NCBI GenBank assembly: GCA_022818135.1
Contig: JAFMSR010000003.1
Coordinates: 12,759,325-12,823,324 of the forward strand
DNA length: 64,000 nucleotides
From: Saxidomus purpurata
Lineage: Eukaryota; Mollusca; Bivalvia; Venerida; Veneridae
Reading direction: 5' to 3'
Notes under the pieces: generated by a model
What the model saw: the letters and a program-made list of their open reading frames with translations, nothing else
What the model was told of the DNA's origin: nothing
Database searches by the model: none
Shown here: positions 1 to 15,200 of the stretch, in pieces
Layout of the letters: every line of letters begins with the position of its first letter
Numbering within the stretch: position 1 is the stretch's first letter
Program-made: the position numbers and the translations under genes

Positions 1-344
1 TCATTTGCTTTTCATGCCTCTTACATACGCTTCCTCATCAGGTGTTTTATTTAAAGAACACGAGCAATAAGATAAAATATTAAAGACTTTTCGTGAAGGA
101 GATGTCACGATACATATCTTTATTAAGTTCTTTTAAAAACTGAAAATGACTCTGTCAAATATTTTATTTTTTGTATGTTTGCGATCATATAAAAGTTAGC
201 CTCATTTCAAGATAATGTCATCTTTTGTACTAAATACATTCAAATGTAGCCGTGTATTTTTTTTAATTAAATCTTATTCTGTCTCAGTTTCTCAGGTATT
301 GAATTACTTTGTTTTAATGTGACTTTATTATTATTATTTTGTAG

Positions 345-371
345 TTACTGAAGAAGATAAATCCGAACAAA
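345..371 (+). CDS. Microexon, 27 bp, membrane protein stalk
   Basis: A T-rich tract ending in TTTTGTAG precedes the exon and a GTAAGT donor follows it. Read with one base from the previous exon it encodes TEEDKSEQ plus the first base of a Ser codon. That base (A) joins GT at the start of the transmembrane exon to make AGT, so the phase fits exactly. The acidic, hydrophilic peptide is a plausible extracellular stalk just before the membrane span. At 27 bp it could be skipped in frame. Support rests only on splice sites and phase. Confidence 0.55.
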
Positions 372-3300
372 GTAAGTGTCTTTTGAAATATATATAAACA
401 TTGCAAGTCTTCTAACATGTGAAATACGTGCCTCAATTCATGCAACTGTAAATGGACATTGGTATAATACCTAACTTCTGTAACATTATAGCAGCTTATA
501 AAACTTAGCGTATGCGAAAATATGTTGATTTTTATGCGCATGTAGAACGAGAAATTGGACACCATATGAAGTTTCATAATTGCCTTTTGATGAACAAAGT
601 AAAAGTGATATTGCAGAATTCTGTGACATTACATGGAACTTGCAGACATGGCGTTTGTTTTACACTTTCAATATCTTTTTTTTTTGGTCATTTTACACGA
701 CTCTATTGATGGAGCATTTAGTATCATGGCGGGCTTGCAGCGTTCTCCAAGTGTTCTTCTTTACGTCTTGAACAATTCGCATCCAGTTTTCATTTAAGCT
801 TTGGTTATACGTTAATATCTCAGCCTTCTCCAAAGTGTTCTGCTTTATATCTTGAACAGTTCTTATCCAGTTTTCATTAAGCTCGGGTTATGGGTAAAAT
901 AGCTCGCCTGATTTCGATACCAAAGTTAGTAACGAGCGAGATCAAGAAGAAATTGCACTGTCGTCTTTGTGCTAGTATTTTGGAGAAGCGTTTATTTCAG
1001 TCTAAAACAAACCTGGTGACAATGTTTATGAATATGACACTGATTATGTGCATGGTTAGAATAGATAATTATCCTTTTTTGTATTTAAATTGTTGGGGTT
1101 TGGCCCCTTTTTTGACAAAGGTTTGGCAAATTATCGTTCTCTACTATCTCTCTTGGCAACTCTGTCCAATCTTAATGAACATGGTCACACTGGTAAAAAC
1201 ATTAATATATTCAGTGACATTGCTCCAGACACTGTACAGTTTTAAAAAGGGATATGATCTATGCAATAACTTTGTTCAGCTTTTGGTCTACAAACGTGAC
1301 TGGCGTATTTGATGACGATTTGGCACTTTTGTTAGCTCAAATGAGCTGAGGGCTTTGGGTGAGCTCTAAATAGCTTTAAAAAAACAGGAAATGGGTCTGG
1401 TCCGCTGCACTTGTCACATTCTTGCATTTTTGCCACCGTTAAAAGCAGGAAATGGCTCCGGCTCCACAATAGAGGGGTTAGTATAACTAAAACTAGAAGA
1501 AAGGGACGGTGATTTAGTCGTGAACCAATGGCTGAAATGAAACAACATTGCTATGTAGCGTCTTTGAATTAACCCCTTTCACAACATAGGAAGTGATTAC
1601 TGTACAGAGAGATCAATATAACTAGAGTTAAAAAGTCTTCAGATGGATGAACCAAAGGATGAAATGTCACTAAATTACTCTGTATTAATCTTGTATAAAC
1701 CCTTTGTATAAATTCAGAACTGGTTCCGATCCACTGCGCATATTGGCCATTGTAACAAAAAGAAAACCCTATAATTTCTTTTACATAATACAGAATTACA
1801 GTATAATGCAGTCCTGTAGAACTCTACAGTGTAATGCACACTACAAAAAAAGTACTATAGCTAGTGTAAAACAATATTTTTCAGTACTAGAGAGAACTAC
1901 AATACTGTAAAGTACTGCAACACTAAACAGTATCACAGTACAACATATTATAAAAAAATACTTCAGTACTATTGAGAACATCAATACTATACGGTACTTG
2001 GTACAATAGAGCACTATAGTTCTATATAGTGCCATACAGTACTACAAGTATTATAAAGAGAACTTCAGTTTTATATAGTACTGCAATACTACAGTACTAT
2101 ACAGCACTACAGCACTACAGAGTCCAAAATTTCTATATAGTACATATGTACTACATTTCTATAGAATTCTTTACTGCTATACAAAAAATGTACTGTAGTA
2201 CAGTACTAGTACCTAGTGAGTTAATCGCAATAGTGATCACATGAAATTCATGCAATTTTGCATAGATGAGCGACTTTGGGCCAAGCAGTTAATGTTGAAC
2301 GCACCGTATAATGTCAGTTTAACCCAGCCGTTCATAAGCACTAAACAGGTAACTGTTGGTAAACACAAACATAATTCGACCTTCATGCTTCGTGTCAACT
2401 TGACACGCACTTTCACTACCTATTTCGTAGTTACTTAACAGCGTGTTCCGCTTACGCCAATCCTGTGACTGGCTGTTTATCGATGTAATGCGGATAAAGG
2501 AAAAAACGTGAGTGCACAGTTTTCTATAACAGGTGCGACGTATGCTGGTTACGCGTGCTTAATACGCCTATTATTCGTTCCTCCGTATGAGACCGGATAT
2601 GTCAGGGGATCACCTCCGGTCGGCGGATGGGCGATCACATCCACTACTGACTTGATCGTCTTCATTAAGTATTGAACAAAACAGTGAGTAAGGCACTTTG
2701 CCGTCTGGAAACAGTTTTGCAAATCTTTCGTTATCATGTTCTCGATAAACTGTCAGTACGTCGGTCTCTTGACAGCCGGTAAATAATGTTGTCCGATCAA
2801 CAACTCGATAACGAGTAAATATAATTAGGACTTAGACCCTTAAACTTAATAGGGGATTTTGTCATTACCACTTTATAGTCCCAACTGGTTTTAAGGCAAT
2901 TTACCTTTCGCAGAGAATCCATAACGGTTACCTTGGGTCACTTAACCAAGGGACTATTTCTCGTATGAACCCTACTACATTTGTAACACTGATATATGTG
3001 TATTTGTTTGTATGACCTAACAGAAAACCCGGCCTTTTCTATGTTCCCCGATGAGTAAACATATCGTCAACCCTTCGTTCGTCCGTCCGTTCGTCCGTCT
3101 TGAACAGTTATTTGATAAAATACATGAAGTAATCACAACATTAACACTTGCGTTTAAACATTTCATTTATTAATAAGTGGTTTATATTGATTAATGAAGT
3201 TGTCACCTAGGGTTAATATAACGACATTTATCCAAACTTGAATAACGAATCTAAAACATTTTTTAAGTGTAATCAAGGTTTATATGCGACAGCCGACAAT

Positions 3301-6245
3301 TATCGTTTAGTGCCATGCAACATAATCAGAGGCTTTACAACTATACTTTCAAATCTGACAGCACAAATGCGAGTGTGTATAATATTCAGTGCTTTTTTTT
3401 ATTTCATACACTTTAAAAACCCGTCCAAATTGCACAATCTTAGAACCAGTCCTTTGTCAAATAAATGGAACTATACTGTGTACATGTGAGGAGCACTGAT
3501 TTGATTTTTAATGTTTTTCAGGTGCCTTATTGGCGGTTGTGATACCGGTGGCTATTCTTGTTGCATTCGCCATAGCAGGCGTTGCCTTCTGGTTGTTGAG
3601 GGAAAAAATACGTAACAAGTTTTGCCCCAAACAGGTACGTATGGGCACAAAATTTTACTACAAGGCCAAGTTTTAAAAATTGTCTGTTCAAACAGTCTCA
3701 TTTGAAACTAATGTTTTCCAAAAAGTGCTCGGATGAGACAAATGCTTCCAAGAAGTTCTCATACGAAACAAACATTTCCCCAAAATGTTTTGTTAAAAAA
3801 AGTTCTAGTGTCTAAAAACTGCTCTTACAAAACAAATGTTTCCAAACATTGCTCCTACGACACAAATGTTGCCAAACATTGCTGCTATGAAACAAATGTT
3901 TCCAAACATTGCTCCTACGCAACAGAATGATTCCAAAATCGTGCACCTACGAAACAAAAGTTTCCATAACTTGCTCCTACGCAACAAATGTTTCCAAAAG
4001 ATGCTCTTACGCAACAAATGTTTCCAAAAACATGCTCCTACGCAACAATTTTTTTCCAAAAAAGTGCTTCTACGAAACGGATGTTTTCCAAAATGTGCTC
4101 ATATGAAACTAATGTCTCCGAAACAATTGTGTTCGTATGATAAAATGTTTTCCCAAAAAGTGTTAATGTGAAACCAATGTTTCCCAAAAGTGCTCGCATG
4201 AAAAAACAAAAATTTACAACTGAAAGGAAATGTGTAAAACAAATGTATCCCCAACTGCGTTCAATATTTGAGCTGTATTGTATAATTTGTCCGCTGTCAT
4301 TTTTCAATAGTTTGCTGCGGTAAAATCGCTTGTTAAAACTGTCCGCAGAATTCAACTTGTGACGTAAAACAAAGAAAAAATATGACGAAAGTTCGAAAGA
4401 TGTAATATAAAAATTCGCCTTCCATGGTTTCAGCTGCGTGTTATTTTGGGTGCAAAACAAGTAATAGCTTCCTGAAAAAAATTAATTCAAACACGTATTT
4501 TTCCTACATTCGGCCTCTGTGTACGGAAGCCCAATAGTGCCACTTTGTTTTTTTTAAATACATTTTTTCAACATAACTGAGTTGAAAATTCAAGATACTT
4601 AGTTGAATATTCAAGATACTAAGTTGAAAATTCAACTTACTAAGTTGAAAATTCAACTTACTAAGTTGAAAATTCAAGATACTAAGTTGAATATTCAAGA
4701 TACTAAGTTGAAAACTCAACTTCCTAAGTTGAAAATTCAATTTACTAAGTTGAAAATTCAAGATACTAAGTTGAATATTCAAGATACTAAGTTGAATATT
4801 CAAGATACTAAGTTGAATATTCAACTTATTAAGTTGAATTTTCAACTTAGTAAGTCGAATTTTCAACTTAGTATCTTGAATATTCAACTTAGTATCTTGA
4901 ATTTTCAACTTAGTAAGTTGAATTTTCAACTTAGTAAGTTGAATTTTCAACTTAGTATCTTGAATATTCAACTTAGTAAGTTGAATATTCAACTTAGTAA
5001 GTTGAATTTTCAACTTAGTATCTTGAATATTCAACTTACTATCTTGAATTTTCAACTTAGTTATGTTGAAAAAATCAATTAAAAAAACAAAGTGGCACTA
5101 TTGGGCTTCCGTATCTGTGGCATGGACTGTGATATACGGAAGCGTATAATGGTCGACAGTTACTGTTTATATCAACTAGACATGTGTGTGGTAATATGTT
5201 GACTTTGCTTGATAATATTTTGCAATTGTGCGTTATGTCATGATAAAATAAAACAATTGATTAAAAACAGAGCTGTTTGTTTTCGTAACACGTTAGACGT
5301 CAAAAAGCAATCACAATATAATATCTTTCTAAAACTATCACTAAACAAACTTTTTCCCGAATACGACACATATTATTTGGCAAATCAAGTTCTTATCTGA
5401 CGTATATTTCTCGCGCAAAGCTGAAACCGAAAACAATCATTTACTCTACAGCCCTCGCTATCCTGTCCCAAAGACAAAAAGTAAGTCTAAAGTCATGATC
5501 AATGCCAACCGCTGACAATTTTTAAAATCTCTTTGCGAAACGGTAAACACATTCCAAACGTAGGTTTAAAATCAATGTACAAAGTGACCTAACTTTTGAC
5601 CAGATGTTACGCAGTTTCGGTCTTGACTAAAGTTCACCAAGACAAACTTTCTTTGAATATGACTGATGCCGGTGTGTCAAATGTGACATCTAGAGCTTGT
5701 AGGTGTTTCTATTATTTTACCTGGTGTCCTACTTTTTACCCCACGAATCCCAGTTTAAAACTAAACATAGAGTTCATCAAAACAAACATTCTGATTAATT
5801 TTCAAGATGATTTGATTCAAAATGTAAATTCTAGAATGTTGATGTTCTATGAGTTCACCTTGTGATCTAGATTTTATGATGTGACCAAATTTCAAACTTG
5901 ACATAGCATTTTCAACACATCCAGGGTGATTGGGTGCAAATTTGGCTTCTGGAGTTATCACGAGGTTTTTCTTTTTTTTACCTGGTGTCCCAGGTTTTGA
6001 TCACACGTAATATAGTTTCTTTCTTGTCCTATATTTTAGCAAGACAAACATTCTAACCAATTTTACGGTTTGGTTGGGTACAAATTGGTTTCTACAATAT
6101 TTGGAATATTTTTTATTATTTGACATGGTCTATGATTTGACCCCGGTGATCTGGTTTCAACTTTTGGTCGAGAGATCATCAAGAAAAATATTCTGACCAA
6201 TTTTCATGACGATTGTTCTTATAGAATGTTCAGACGGTAAGTGTG

Positions 6246-6278
<33 letters not shown>

Positions 6279-9200
6279 GCAAGCAGGCTAGGCTGAGCTC
6301 AAAAGAGAACATTTACACCAGCTATCTACTCTAGTTTCACTGATGTCGGAGCTAAATATTAACTCATTTTCAGTAATAAATTATCTTACACAAGCAAGAT
6401 AAATCTTTCATGCAATAACTATACCGTTCAAAATGATTTTACTTGCTGATTCTTAAGGAACGAATGCTACAATTATCATGCAATATTTCTATTACTATCT
6501 TGCATTTTCCCGTAAGATTTCAAACATGATGCGATATTTTCGCATCAAATCTACATAAATATCTAGCAACTGGCGACCATTATACACTTTCGTAGTGATA
6601 TGTACACAAACTTCAAGAACAGACAAGTAAATAAAAACAATGTCTGCAAACTAAACTCCTTAACAAATACAATAAAATATGAAAATTTAAATGACAGGAT
6701 GAAAATCACATTGAACAGATTTTTCAAAGAGTTTAATTGTGAACAACTGAATAAATTCAATAAAAATAAAAGGTGTTATATTTTATATAGTTTATCTAAT
6801 TCATGTTAGTCATATTAATGATAAATACAATTCATTTTATCATTGACCGTTCTAATAAAAACATAGAAATATAAATTTTGTTAACAAAAAATCATTATGT
6901 CTGAAAATAAAGTAGCTAATAATAGCATTCTGTAGATATTATCTGTGTCGGACATGTTCAAAATGCAGCCTACATCACAGTCTTGCTGCGGTCCTATTAC
7001 GAAAACCACAGCCCAGTGGAAATGTTTTAATTTTTGTTAAAGTTACAATATCAAAGAAAAAGAGGTATCGAAATTTTCAAAAGACAACACATAATATCTT
7101 GAAATATGTCATTAAAACATAATGATTGGCAAGTAATGTTTTCTTAAATTTCTAGCGACCATTGCAAAATAATTTACAAAGGTATGTAGAAACTTAAACA
7201 AACCTGGGTGGTATTTTTGCTGTTAAGATGAAAAGAGTCAAACGTTCAATGTTTATATCTCTGCAGTTTTGCAAAAGAGGCACTTATTCTTGCCAAAGTC
7301 TTAATTATATGACATGTTTCAGCCAATTATAACATGAAAAAACGTCATGAAAAATTATATTTATCAAGCAATTAGTATTGGACATTTAATAGGGTGTTTG
7401 TAAACTTGAAAATAGCTTAATATATAGTAATGTTATTGTGATGTTAGAGTTTGTGAATAAATGTACATGTAGTTAAAATTGCTTCAGTATCTGTGCGTTA
7501 CAAAGGGATAAAGGTAAGTATGCTGTTTTTCCTAGCGGCACTTAAATGATCATGGACGAATCTGTCTATGCAACTTCTGTAAAACAATTTTATACTATAT
7601 TCACTTATTTCAAGTAGATAACAATGAATGTATGAAAACCTATCCAATCTGTTCGGCGTGATATCAAAATGAAAAAAACCTTTGGCTGGGTCTTTTATGT
7701 CTGCATTACTGTATCGTCATGTCTTTCCTGGAATACAGTGTATGGCATACATGAATTGACATGAGCTAATGTTCCGCCCAGAAATAAAATGATTTGTAAT
7801 GTTATATATGTCTGCTTTACTGATCCTCAACATTGTGTAAGATCTTTAAAATAACGTTCTAGAAATCTCATTTGCCTCCTATTATCGTAATTCATCACGA
7901 ACTTGTATGAAATTTCAGATATAAAATATTGATTTCTCTTAAGTGTTAATCTGTACATGTTGGTTTTTTTTGTTAGCTCGACTTTTCTATGAAAAGGGGA
8001 GCTATCCTACTCGCCCCGGCGTCGGCGTCGGCGTCGGCGTTGGCGTCACACCTTGGTTAAGTTTTTCGTACCACCCCACTTTATTTCAAAAGTATTAGAG
8101 GTATGGCTTTGAAACTTTCCATATTTGTTTACCATCATAACCTCCATCAACAGGCCAGGCGTACATAACTCTGTCAAGGTTTTGACAGAATTATGGCCCT
8201 TTTTGACTTAGAAAGTGTATTGAGCTTGGTTAAGTTTTCGTACCACCTCACTTTATTTCAAAACCATTGGAGGTTTGCTTTGAAACTAACCATACTTGTT
8301 TACCATCATGACCTACATCAACAGACAAGAGTACATAACTCTGTCAAGGGTGGTTTGACAGAATTAGCCCCTTTTGACTTAGAAAATACATTGAATATGG
8401 GTAAAATCCACTTTTGCCTTAACCCTTTGAGATATTGCTTTGAAACTTTGAATGCATTTACATCATTACCCCCATCTAGGCAAGAGAAGGTAACTCTGTC
8501 AGGGATGTGTTTTAAAAATTAAGGCCCTTTATCGACTTAGAATCTTGGTTAAGTTTTTCGTACCAGTCCACTTTTTGACTCAACTATTTGAGATATTAAT
8601 TTGAAAGTTGGAATACTTGTAAACCATCATGATCCCAAAACATGGGCAGGAGAAGGTAATTCTGTCAAGGATTTTATTTGAATTATTGCCCTTTTTGACT
8701 TTGAAACTCAGTTAAAATTTTCATTCTTGTCCACTTGTGACTTAACCATTATAGATATTACTTTGAAAGTTGGAGTACTTATGTACAATCATGAGACCTA
8801 TCTGTAAGCAAGAGAAGATAACTCTGTGAAAATGTTTCTTGATTTGTACTTAGAAATTCCTAGTTAAAGTCTTGTGTGCCCTTAACTGTCAAAGTTTTGT
8901 TTTATAGGCAAGCACTAAAAAGTCGAGCGCGCTGTCCTACTGACAGCTCTTGTTTTATCTTTATTGTACCACTGAAATAGGTTGTAGAGAAAACATGTCA
9001 CGTTTTGAAGAAGTGGGCGTAGAAATTTTATACAAATTAAGAACCATCTTAAAACGACAGATATGTTCTGCGAGGTCGTATGTTTCTCGTTGGCTGCATA
9101 GTGCAGGATCACTCGAAAAAATACGACCCCGCAGATCGACCGACTGCTATTATATTCAGTTTGTATCGCAAGATATCTCTTCTACTTATAGAGATATATG

Positions 9201-12200
9201 TTTAACATCATTTGAGAGATATTTTTCGATTTTTGAGAGATATTTCTTAAAGTTACATAGAGATATCTCTTAAAGTTATAGAGATGTCTTTGTCAATAGA
9301 AGAGATACCCCTTTTTGAAAGATATCTTGTATTGCTATAGAAATCTCTATGGCACTGCAAGATATATCTCATAAAAGACAAGTTAGAGATATCTTTCAAA
9401 AATTATTTGTGAGAGATATCTTTTAAAGCAACAAACTGATCCCGTACTTTTATTGGTTCAGTTTATCCCCCCCCGTAAAAGGCAGAGGGATATTGTTTTA
9501 GTATTGTCCGTCCGTCCGGAGTCATAGCTCAAGAACAAATGGATAAAATTTCATGAAAGGCACACACAATTTTCGTCAAAATTGGATAAATATCTCCAGA
9601 GTTATGATCCTTTATTTGTTATGTTCTTCTATATTCGATATAAAAACGTTCTATTTTTCTGAAACCAGTTATCAAAATTAAATTGTAATTGGCTCATATA
9701 ATTCAATGATCACTCTTTCTAATACCAACCCCAACACTTCCAGGTATTACTTTAGAAATGAGGCCTCTCAAGTGGGTGTAGTGCTTTTCAGAAATACTCT
9801 ATTTAGAAACTTACAATTTTTTGTTTTTTAAAACTGTATCACTGTAAAATGCAGAAAAATTGTCAGAACTTGATTTTGTTTCGCACAAACAATCAACTTT
9901 GTTTTCTTTAACATGGAAAAATCTTGGAACTGGAATTTTACAGAAATGAGGCCCTGAAGGGGATGTAGTGCCTTTCTTACGTTATTACTCTATATAGAAA
10001 CTTAAGAATTATGTATCCCCCATAAACTATGGGGAGCTATATTGTTTTTGCCATGGATGTCCGTCGGTCTGTCCGTCCGTGCTTACTTTTGGATACTATA
10101 GGAACAATAGGTAACAATAAATATTCTTCGATGTCATTCATTCCGTAAGCTCTTACGTGGCTCTTTTTTCTCTTACGCTAAAAGAACAATAGAAAGAACA
10201 ATAGAGTAGCCACATAAGTATGCATATTTGGGGACGTCCGTCCGTCTGTCCTTACATACCCAGTAGATATTAGGGGGTTAAGGTTTGAGTACAACTCAGC
10301 ATTATGAAGTTGTTTCAGTGCATTCCGTCATTAAGGTGTTAGAAATGGTATTGTGGGGTTAAATAATTGTATTGTGGTGCTTAAAAAGATCAAATAAAGA
10401 TCAAAGGGATAACATCACAAAGTTCGTCTTGTGAGTTCGTCCGTCTATCTGTCCGGCAAAATTGTGTCCGCTCCATATCTCCTAAACCCTTAAAAGGATT
10501 TTCATGAAACTTGGGTCAGATATTCACCTCAACTACGCAATGTGCAGAACCCGTGAACCAACCTCGCTGGCGCAAGAACAAAGTCACAGCTCAATGTTAA
10601 AGGTTCGAGCCTTGCATTTCGTGTCCACTCTGTGTCTCCTAAACTCTTAAAATGATTTTCATGAAACTTTGGTCAGGTGTTCACCTCAACAACGCGATGT
10701 GCAGAACCCTTGAACCAACCGCACTGGCTCAATGTCAAGGTCACAATTTACTATATTTCGTGTCCGCTCCATATCTCTTGAACCCCTTGAAGGATTTTAA
10801 AAAACCTCACAACAAATGTTCACTATAGTGACACGATGTGCAGAGCGCATGTAACAAACAATTGGTTCAAGGTCAAGGTCATTGTTACTTAAAGTAGAAA
10901 AATTGTTTCCGCTCAATAACTCAAGTTAGCAGTGACCAATTGCAATGAAACTTGTGTGTAGGTAGCTTGCATAGAGTAAGCATCGGATTGCATTTTGTGT
11001 CAGTAAGGCAAGGTCACTGTTTTTAAAGTGTTTCTTATTTTTCAGTCAATGTCACTGTCAGTGAAAATAGATTTTTTTTAGTTTTTAAATTTTTTAATTA
11101 TCTGAAGCAAAAATACCAAAAGAATAAAAATAGAGGGGGAGGGGGCGTCAAGGTAACTGTTACTAAAAATAGAATTTTAAAGAAAACTATTTTAAGGGGC
11201 TTTTAAAGCGTTTTAAGCAAGAAAAATTGAGGTCAAGGTCACGTTACTATTTTAATATCCTGTTGCAGTTAAACAATCATTGACTAACTGCCATGGGGGG
11301 AGACATATGTTTTATGACAAAAACAACCAACTAGTTCTTGTTGTCTGAAAGTAGTAGTACTGATTTGATTTAAATTACAAGATTTCAGTTCTTTAAGACT
11401 GTAACTTAAAGGGAAAAATCACTTCAGTGATGAGGCCAAAGTGGGGTGGTGAAATTTAAAAAAAAAAAAACTTTTTTTGTTGTTGTTTTTTTAAACAGAC
11501 AGAGCAATACACTTTTCCAGTTGTTATTTTTCAGCCATTTGCTTCATTTGGCGGGGGATATTAATTTACTGAATTTGCTTGTTTCGTACTCGAAATTGTT
11601 TGTCCGGGGACGTTGCACCCCAAAGTCGTATTCTTAAAATGAATGTCTTGGTATTTTCACAGAAAGTTATGAAAGGTTTCAGAAGTATAAATAATGACAA
11701 TAAATTTGTGATATAACTTATTTCACCAGAAAATACATAACCGCAATCATCCGAAGTTTGGACCACCCATCCCACATAATCCGCCTCTACAAAACTACAA
11801 CCACAACTTAAGCTCATGTAAATAAAAATGATACTTATGATGATAATAATAATAAAGATATGTCTTTGTTTAAAGTCGACAAGATGAATATAACAATATA
11901 TGTTAAATCGACCTTTCTGTGGGAGGAAACGGAGTGTCCGAAAAGCTCGCGTGAGGGAGCGGTTAATATTACTAATGATAAGTTATTGTATCGTGAGAAA
12001 GACATCTCTCAATTTAGCAGAGCTATCTCTGTAAAATAAAAAGTTGTCTTTCCAATGACAAGAGATAGATTTCTATCTCGTAACAGCAATCAAAAAGTTA
12101 TCTTTCATCAAAACATATATATCTCTCATGGTCAGAAAGATATCTCTATAACTTTTGGAGATATCTCTGTAAGTTTAAGAGAAATCTCTTTTGTTTGTAA

Positions 12201-15200
12201 CATATATATCTTTTTCAGAGATATCTTTAAAGGTAGGAGAGATGTCTCTATACGGTAAAGAGATATCTCTATTGTGAAAGATATATATTTAGTGTTGGCA
12301 GATATCTTTCAAAACAGGAGAGATATCTCTATTAAAAGGAAGATGCCTCCTTCTTTGCAAAGATATTTCTGAATATAAAAGATATCTCCCCATTTGAGAA
12401 GATATCTCTATGAAATAAGAGAGATATCTCCTTTTAGTAAAATGGTTTGTGATAAGACCTGATCATTTAGTTATTTTGAGTCGAGTTTACTCACGCGACG
12501 TCACTCCAATTTCCGTTGACTTGACTCCACTTTCTATCTCAAAGCAACGTGTTTTTCAGGCTTCATTTTTATTGCCCTTTTTAATTATTTCTTGTTTTTC
12601 TGAAATTGTCCTTATTGGCAAGAAGAATTACAGTCATGTAGTCCGTAATCTTTTCCGATGCGATTTATCTTTCATTTTATGCCCCCACCGAAATGTTGTG
12701 GTGGGCATATTGGTATCGCATCGTTCATCCTTCCGTCCTGCTCTTGTGTGGAACAATACACGCAAAACAGTAAAGGGAATCAATTGATACGTCAATATTG
12801 AGGAAAAGTGCCCAAGAACCGTAACTCTTACTCAATTATTTTTCAAGTTTCTGCCCCGAGTTACTTTTTTGCGCCGAGCTTATTAGATAAAGCATGTAGC
12901 ATTGCCTTGTGGACCTTTACCAAGATTGTTCAACCCTTGGCACCAGGTTGGAAATTTACCCTTCCCGGGAGGGGATGTCACTTAATTTCGCAAAGGCTTT
13001 GATAGTAGACCATTATGAATAATGTGAAAGTCATGACCCCTTGAATTATTGGCATTTGGTATACAGGTAAGCGATATAAGGGCATCTTGGCCGTCTTGTT
13101 AGTAATATCCTTCGCCTTTTGTTTATCTGCTTCCACATAGAAGATAACAATGATATTTATTAATTTTAAAAATAATAATAAATGTACCTAATATTTCCAT
13201 CGCGCACATGCCGTTTTTATTTCTTCTGGTTAACGTCACCAAACTAGATACCGCAATATCCTTATACTTCAAATTGTAATATAGAATCAGACATAAACAA
13301 TTATAAAGCCTACGCATTTCAATAACTTTAACATTACACTGATTTCTTTCTTATTCGAAATTATAGCCAATGATTCAGGTTAACCTGACATAACGGCGGT
13401 TAACTTGATCTCCCTCTGAAATAAGCTGCATATTAAACACGGAGGCATGACAACAGAAGGCTATATAAAAGATGTATATGTAAATGGCGTATTTTATCAG
13501 TTTTAACATCCTCAGCTTTCTGGAAAAAGGATAATAATAAAAGTTTTTTAGTACACAGAGCAGAGACTCCAGACATATAAAATGAGAAAACAATTTCGAA
13601 ATGAAAACTTAAATTCGATCTAGTTATTAATAATTATAATTGCCTGGTTCTGTTTTATAACCATTCACTATGTGCAAATAGTTACTAACTATAATTGTTT
13701 AGAATTGTTTTGTTATCATTCACTACGCAGAATCAGGATTGCGAAAAGAAAAGTATGAAGAGGAGTATTTAAATAGAAGTCGCCGGTACTTATAATTTTC
13801 CCTAAAAAAATAATTTCTAGTACGTTTACTATTTCTATGCAACTCTATTAAGGTATAGATATTTTTTCCGATACCTTGATATCTGGAATGAGATACAGTT
13901 CAATTTGAGCAAGGCCTGCAATATCATGCCCCAAAGGTGGGCATATCAAAATCGCACCGTCCGTGTGTCCGTCCTTACATTTTTTCGTGTCCGGATAGTA
14001 ACTTTGTCATGCATTGAAGGATTTGAAATACGTGGCTCAAATGTTCAGCATATCAAGACACCGTGTTGCGTGCAAGACCCACGTCCCTCAAAGGTCAAGG
14101 TCACACTTAGAAATTAAAGATGATGGAGTCCTGTATATATGACCACATTCGTGTCCGGACTGTAACTTTGTCATGCATTGAAATATTTAAAAATAACTTG
14201 GCACAAATGTACAGCACATGATGATGACATGCCCCCTGTAAGTCACGCGTCCTTACCTTGACGGTCAAGGTCACACTTTTAAGTCAGACAGTTTAGAATC
14301 CTGTATGAATGCACATGTTCATGTACGGATTGTAACTTTGATGTACATTGAACGATTTTTAAATTAATTGGAACAAATGTTCAGCACATGGAGAAAAAGT
14401 GTCATGAAAAAGTACCACACCTTGAAGGTCAGGGTCACAGACTGAGACACTTCTTTGAGGGCATTCGTCACTTATGAGGGACAGTTCTTGTTCGTTATTC
14501 GAATTTAATGATAAATGCCAAGAACGTGTAAGGCATGAATTGCTGACTGAAACGGAACTATTTTTAAAAGTATATAATGTTCGACTCGCTTAGTATGTTA
14601 GCGTCATGTTATTTCAATCCTTTTAGGTGCTTTTTATTATTGCATTTCTCGTTCTGTGTGTCAGTTACACAAAAAATGAAATCATGCAGTAAACAACGTT
14701 TTAATGCGCGAGCCGTTATGACGGCATAAATAACCTTAAATTGTACATTACGACGTATAAGTAAATGTTCACGTAAAAGAAGAACATTGTATTTGTAGCG
14801 TTTATATGAGAAGAATTCGTTAAGTGTCGTTCGTCGTTTAATGAACATTTCATATGATAATTCAATACAATTCACAGTGAAAAAAAATTGTTTAATTTGT
14901 CAGCTGCTGAGTTATAAACCACCCAGGCATACGACCTTCATGGTTTATTACTGTACACCAGAACTGCAGGTCATTGTTAATTAGCCGATTAACAACCTTC
15001 AAGCGGATATTGTTTATTAAATAACGTAAATGGTGAGCTAAAGGGCACAATAACTTAGTAATGAATGAATTAGGTTTATGTAACAGTACCTCATGTTGTC
15101 CACCAACAGGCATTATCAAATGCAAACAAGGTGCTAACTCACCCGTATACCAAATAGCCTAGGCTTGTAAACATGCACGGATACAAACATGTAGCAAAGT

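Noticed and set aside
890..1312. 140-codon + frame
   Set aside because: No recognisable domain, AT-driven composition, no splice or start context, and it lies in an intron.
3733..4171. Several open frames on both strands with Cys/Lys repeats
   Set aside because: They arise from the ~30-bp minisatellite and show no independent coding signal.
4504..5082. Long overlapping open frames on both strands (183 and 159 codons)
   Set aside because: They translate the 21-bp foldback units; the low-complexity KLNIQLS-type peptides are a consequence of a period divisible by three.
6238..6290. CRISPR-like repeat
   Set aside because: It is a (GACA)n microsatellite in a eukaryotic element; no spacer structure in this or any array of the window.
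8193..8522. 109-codon + frame
   Set aside because: Lies within the repeated core of the 7975-8953 element.
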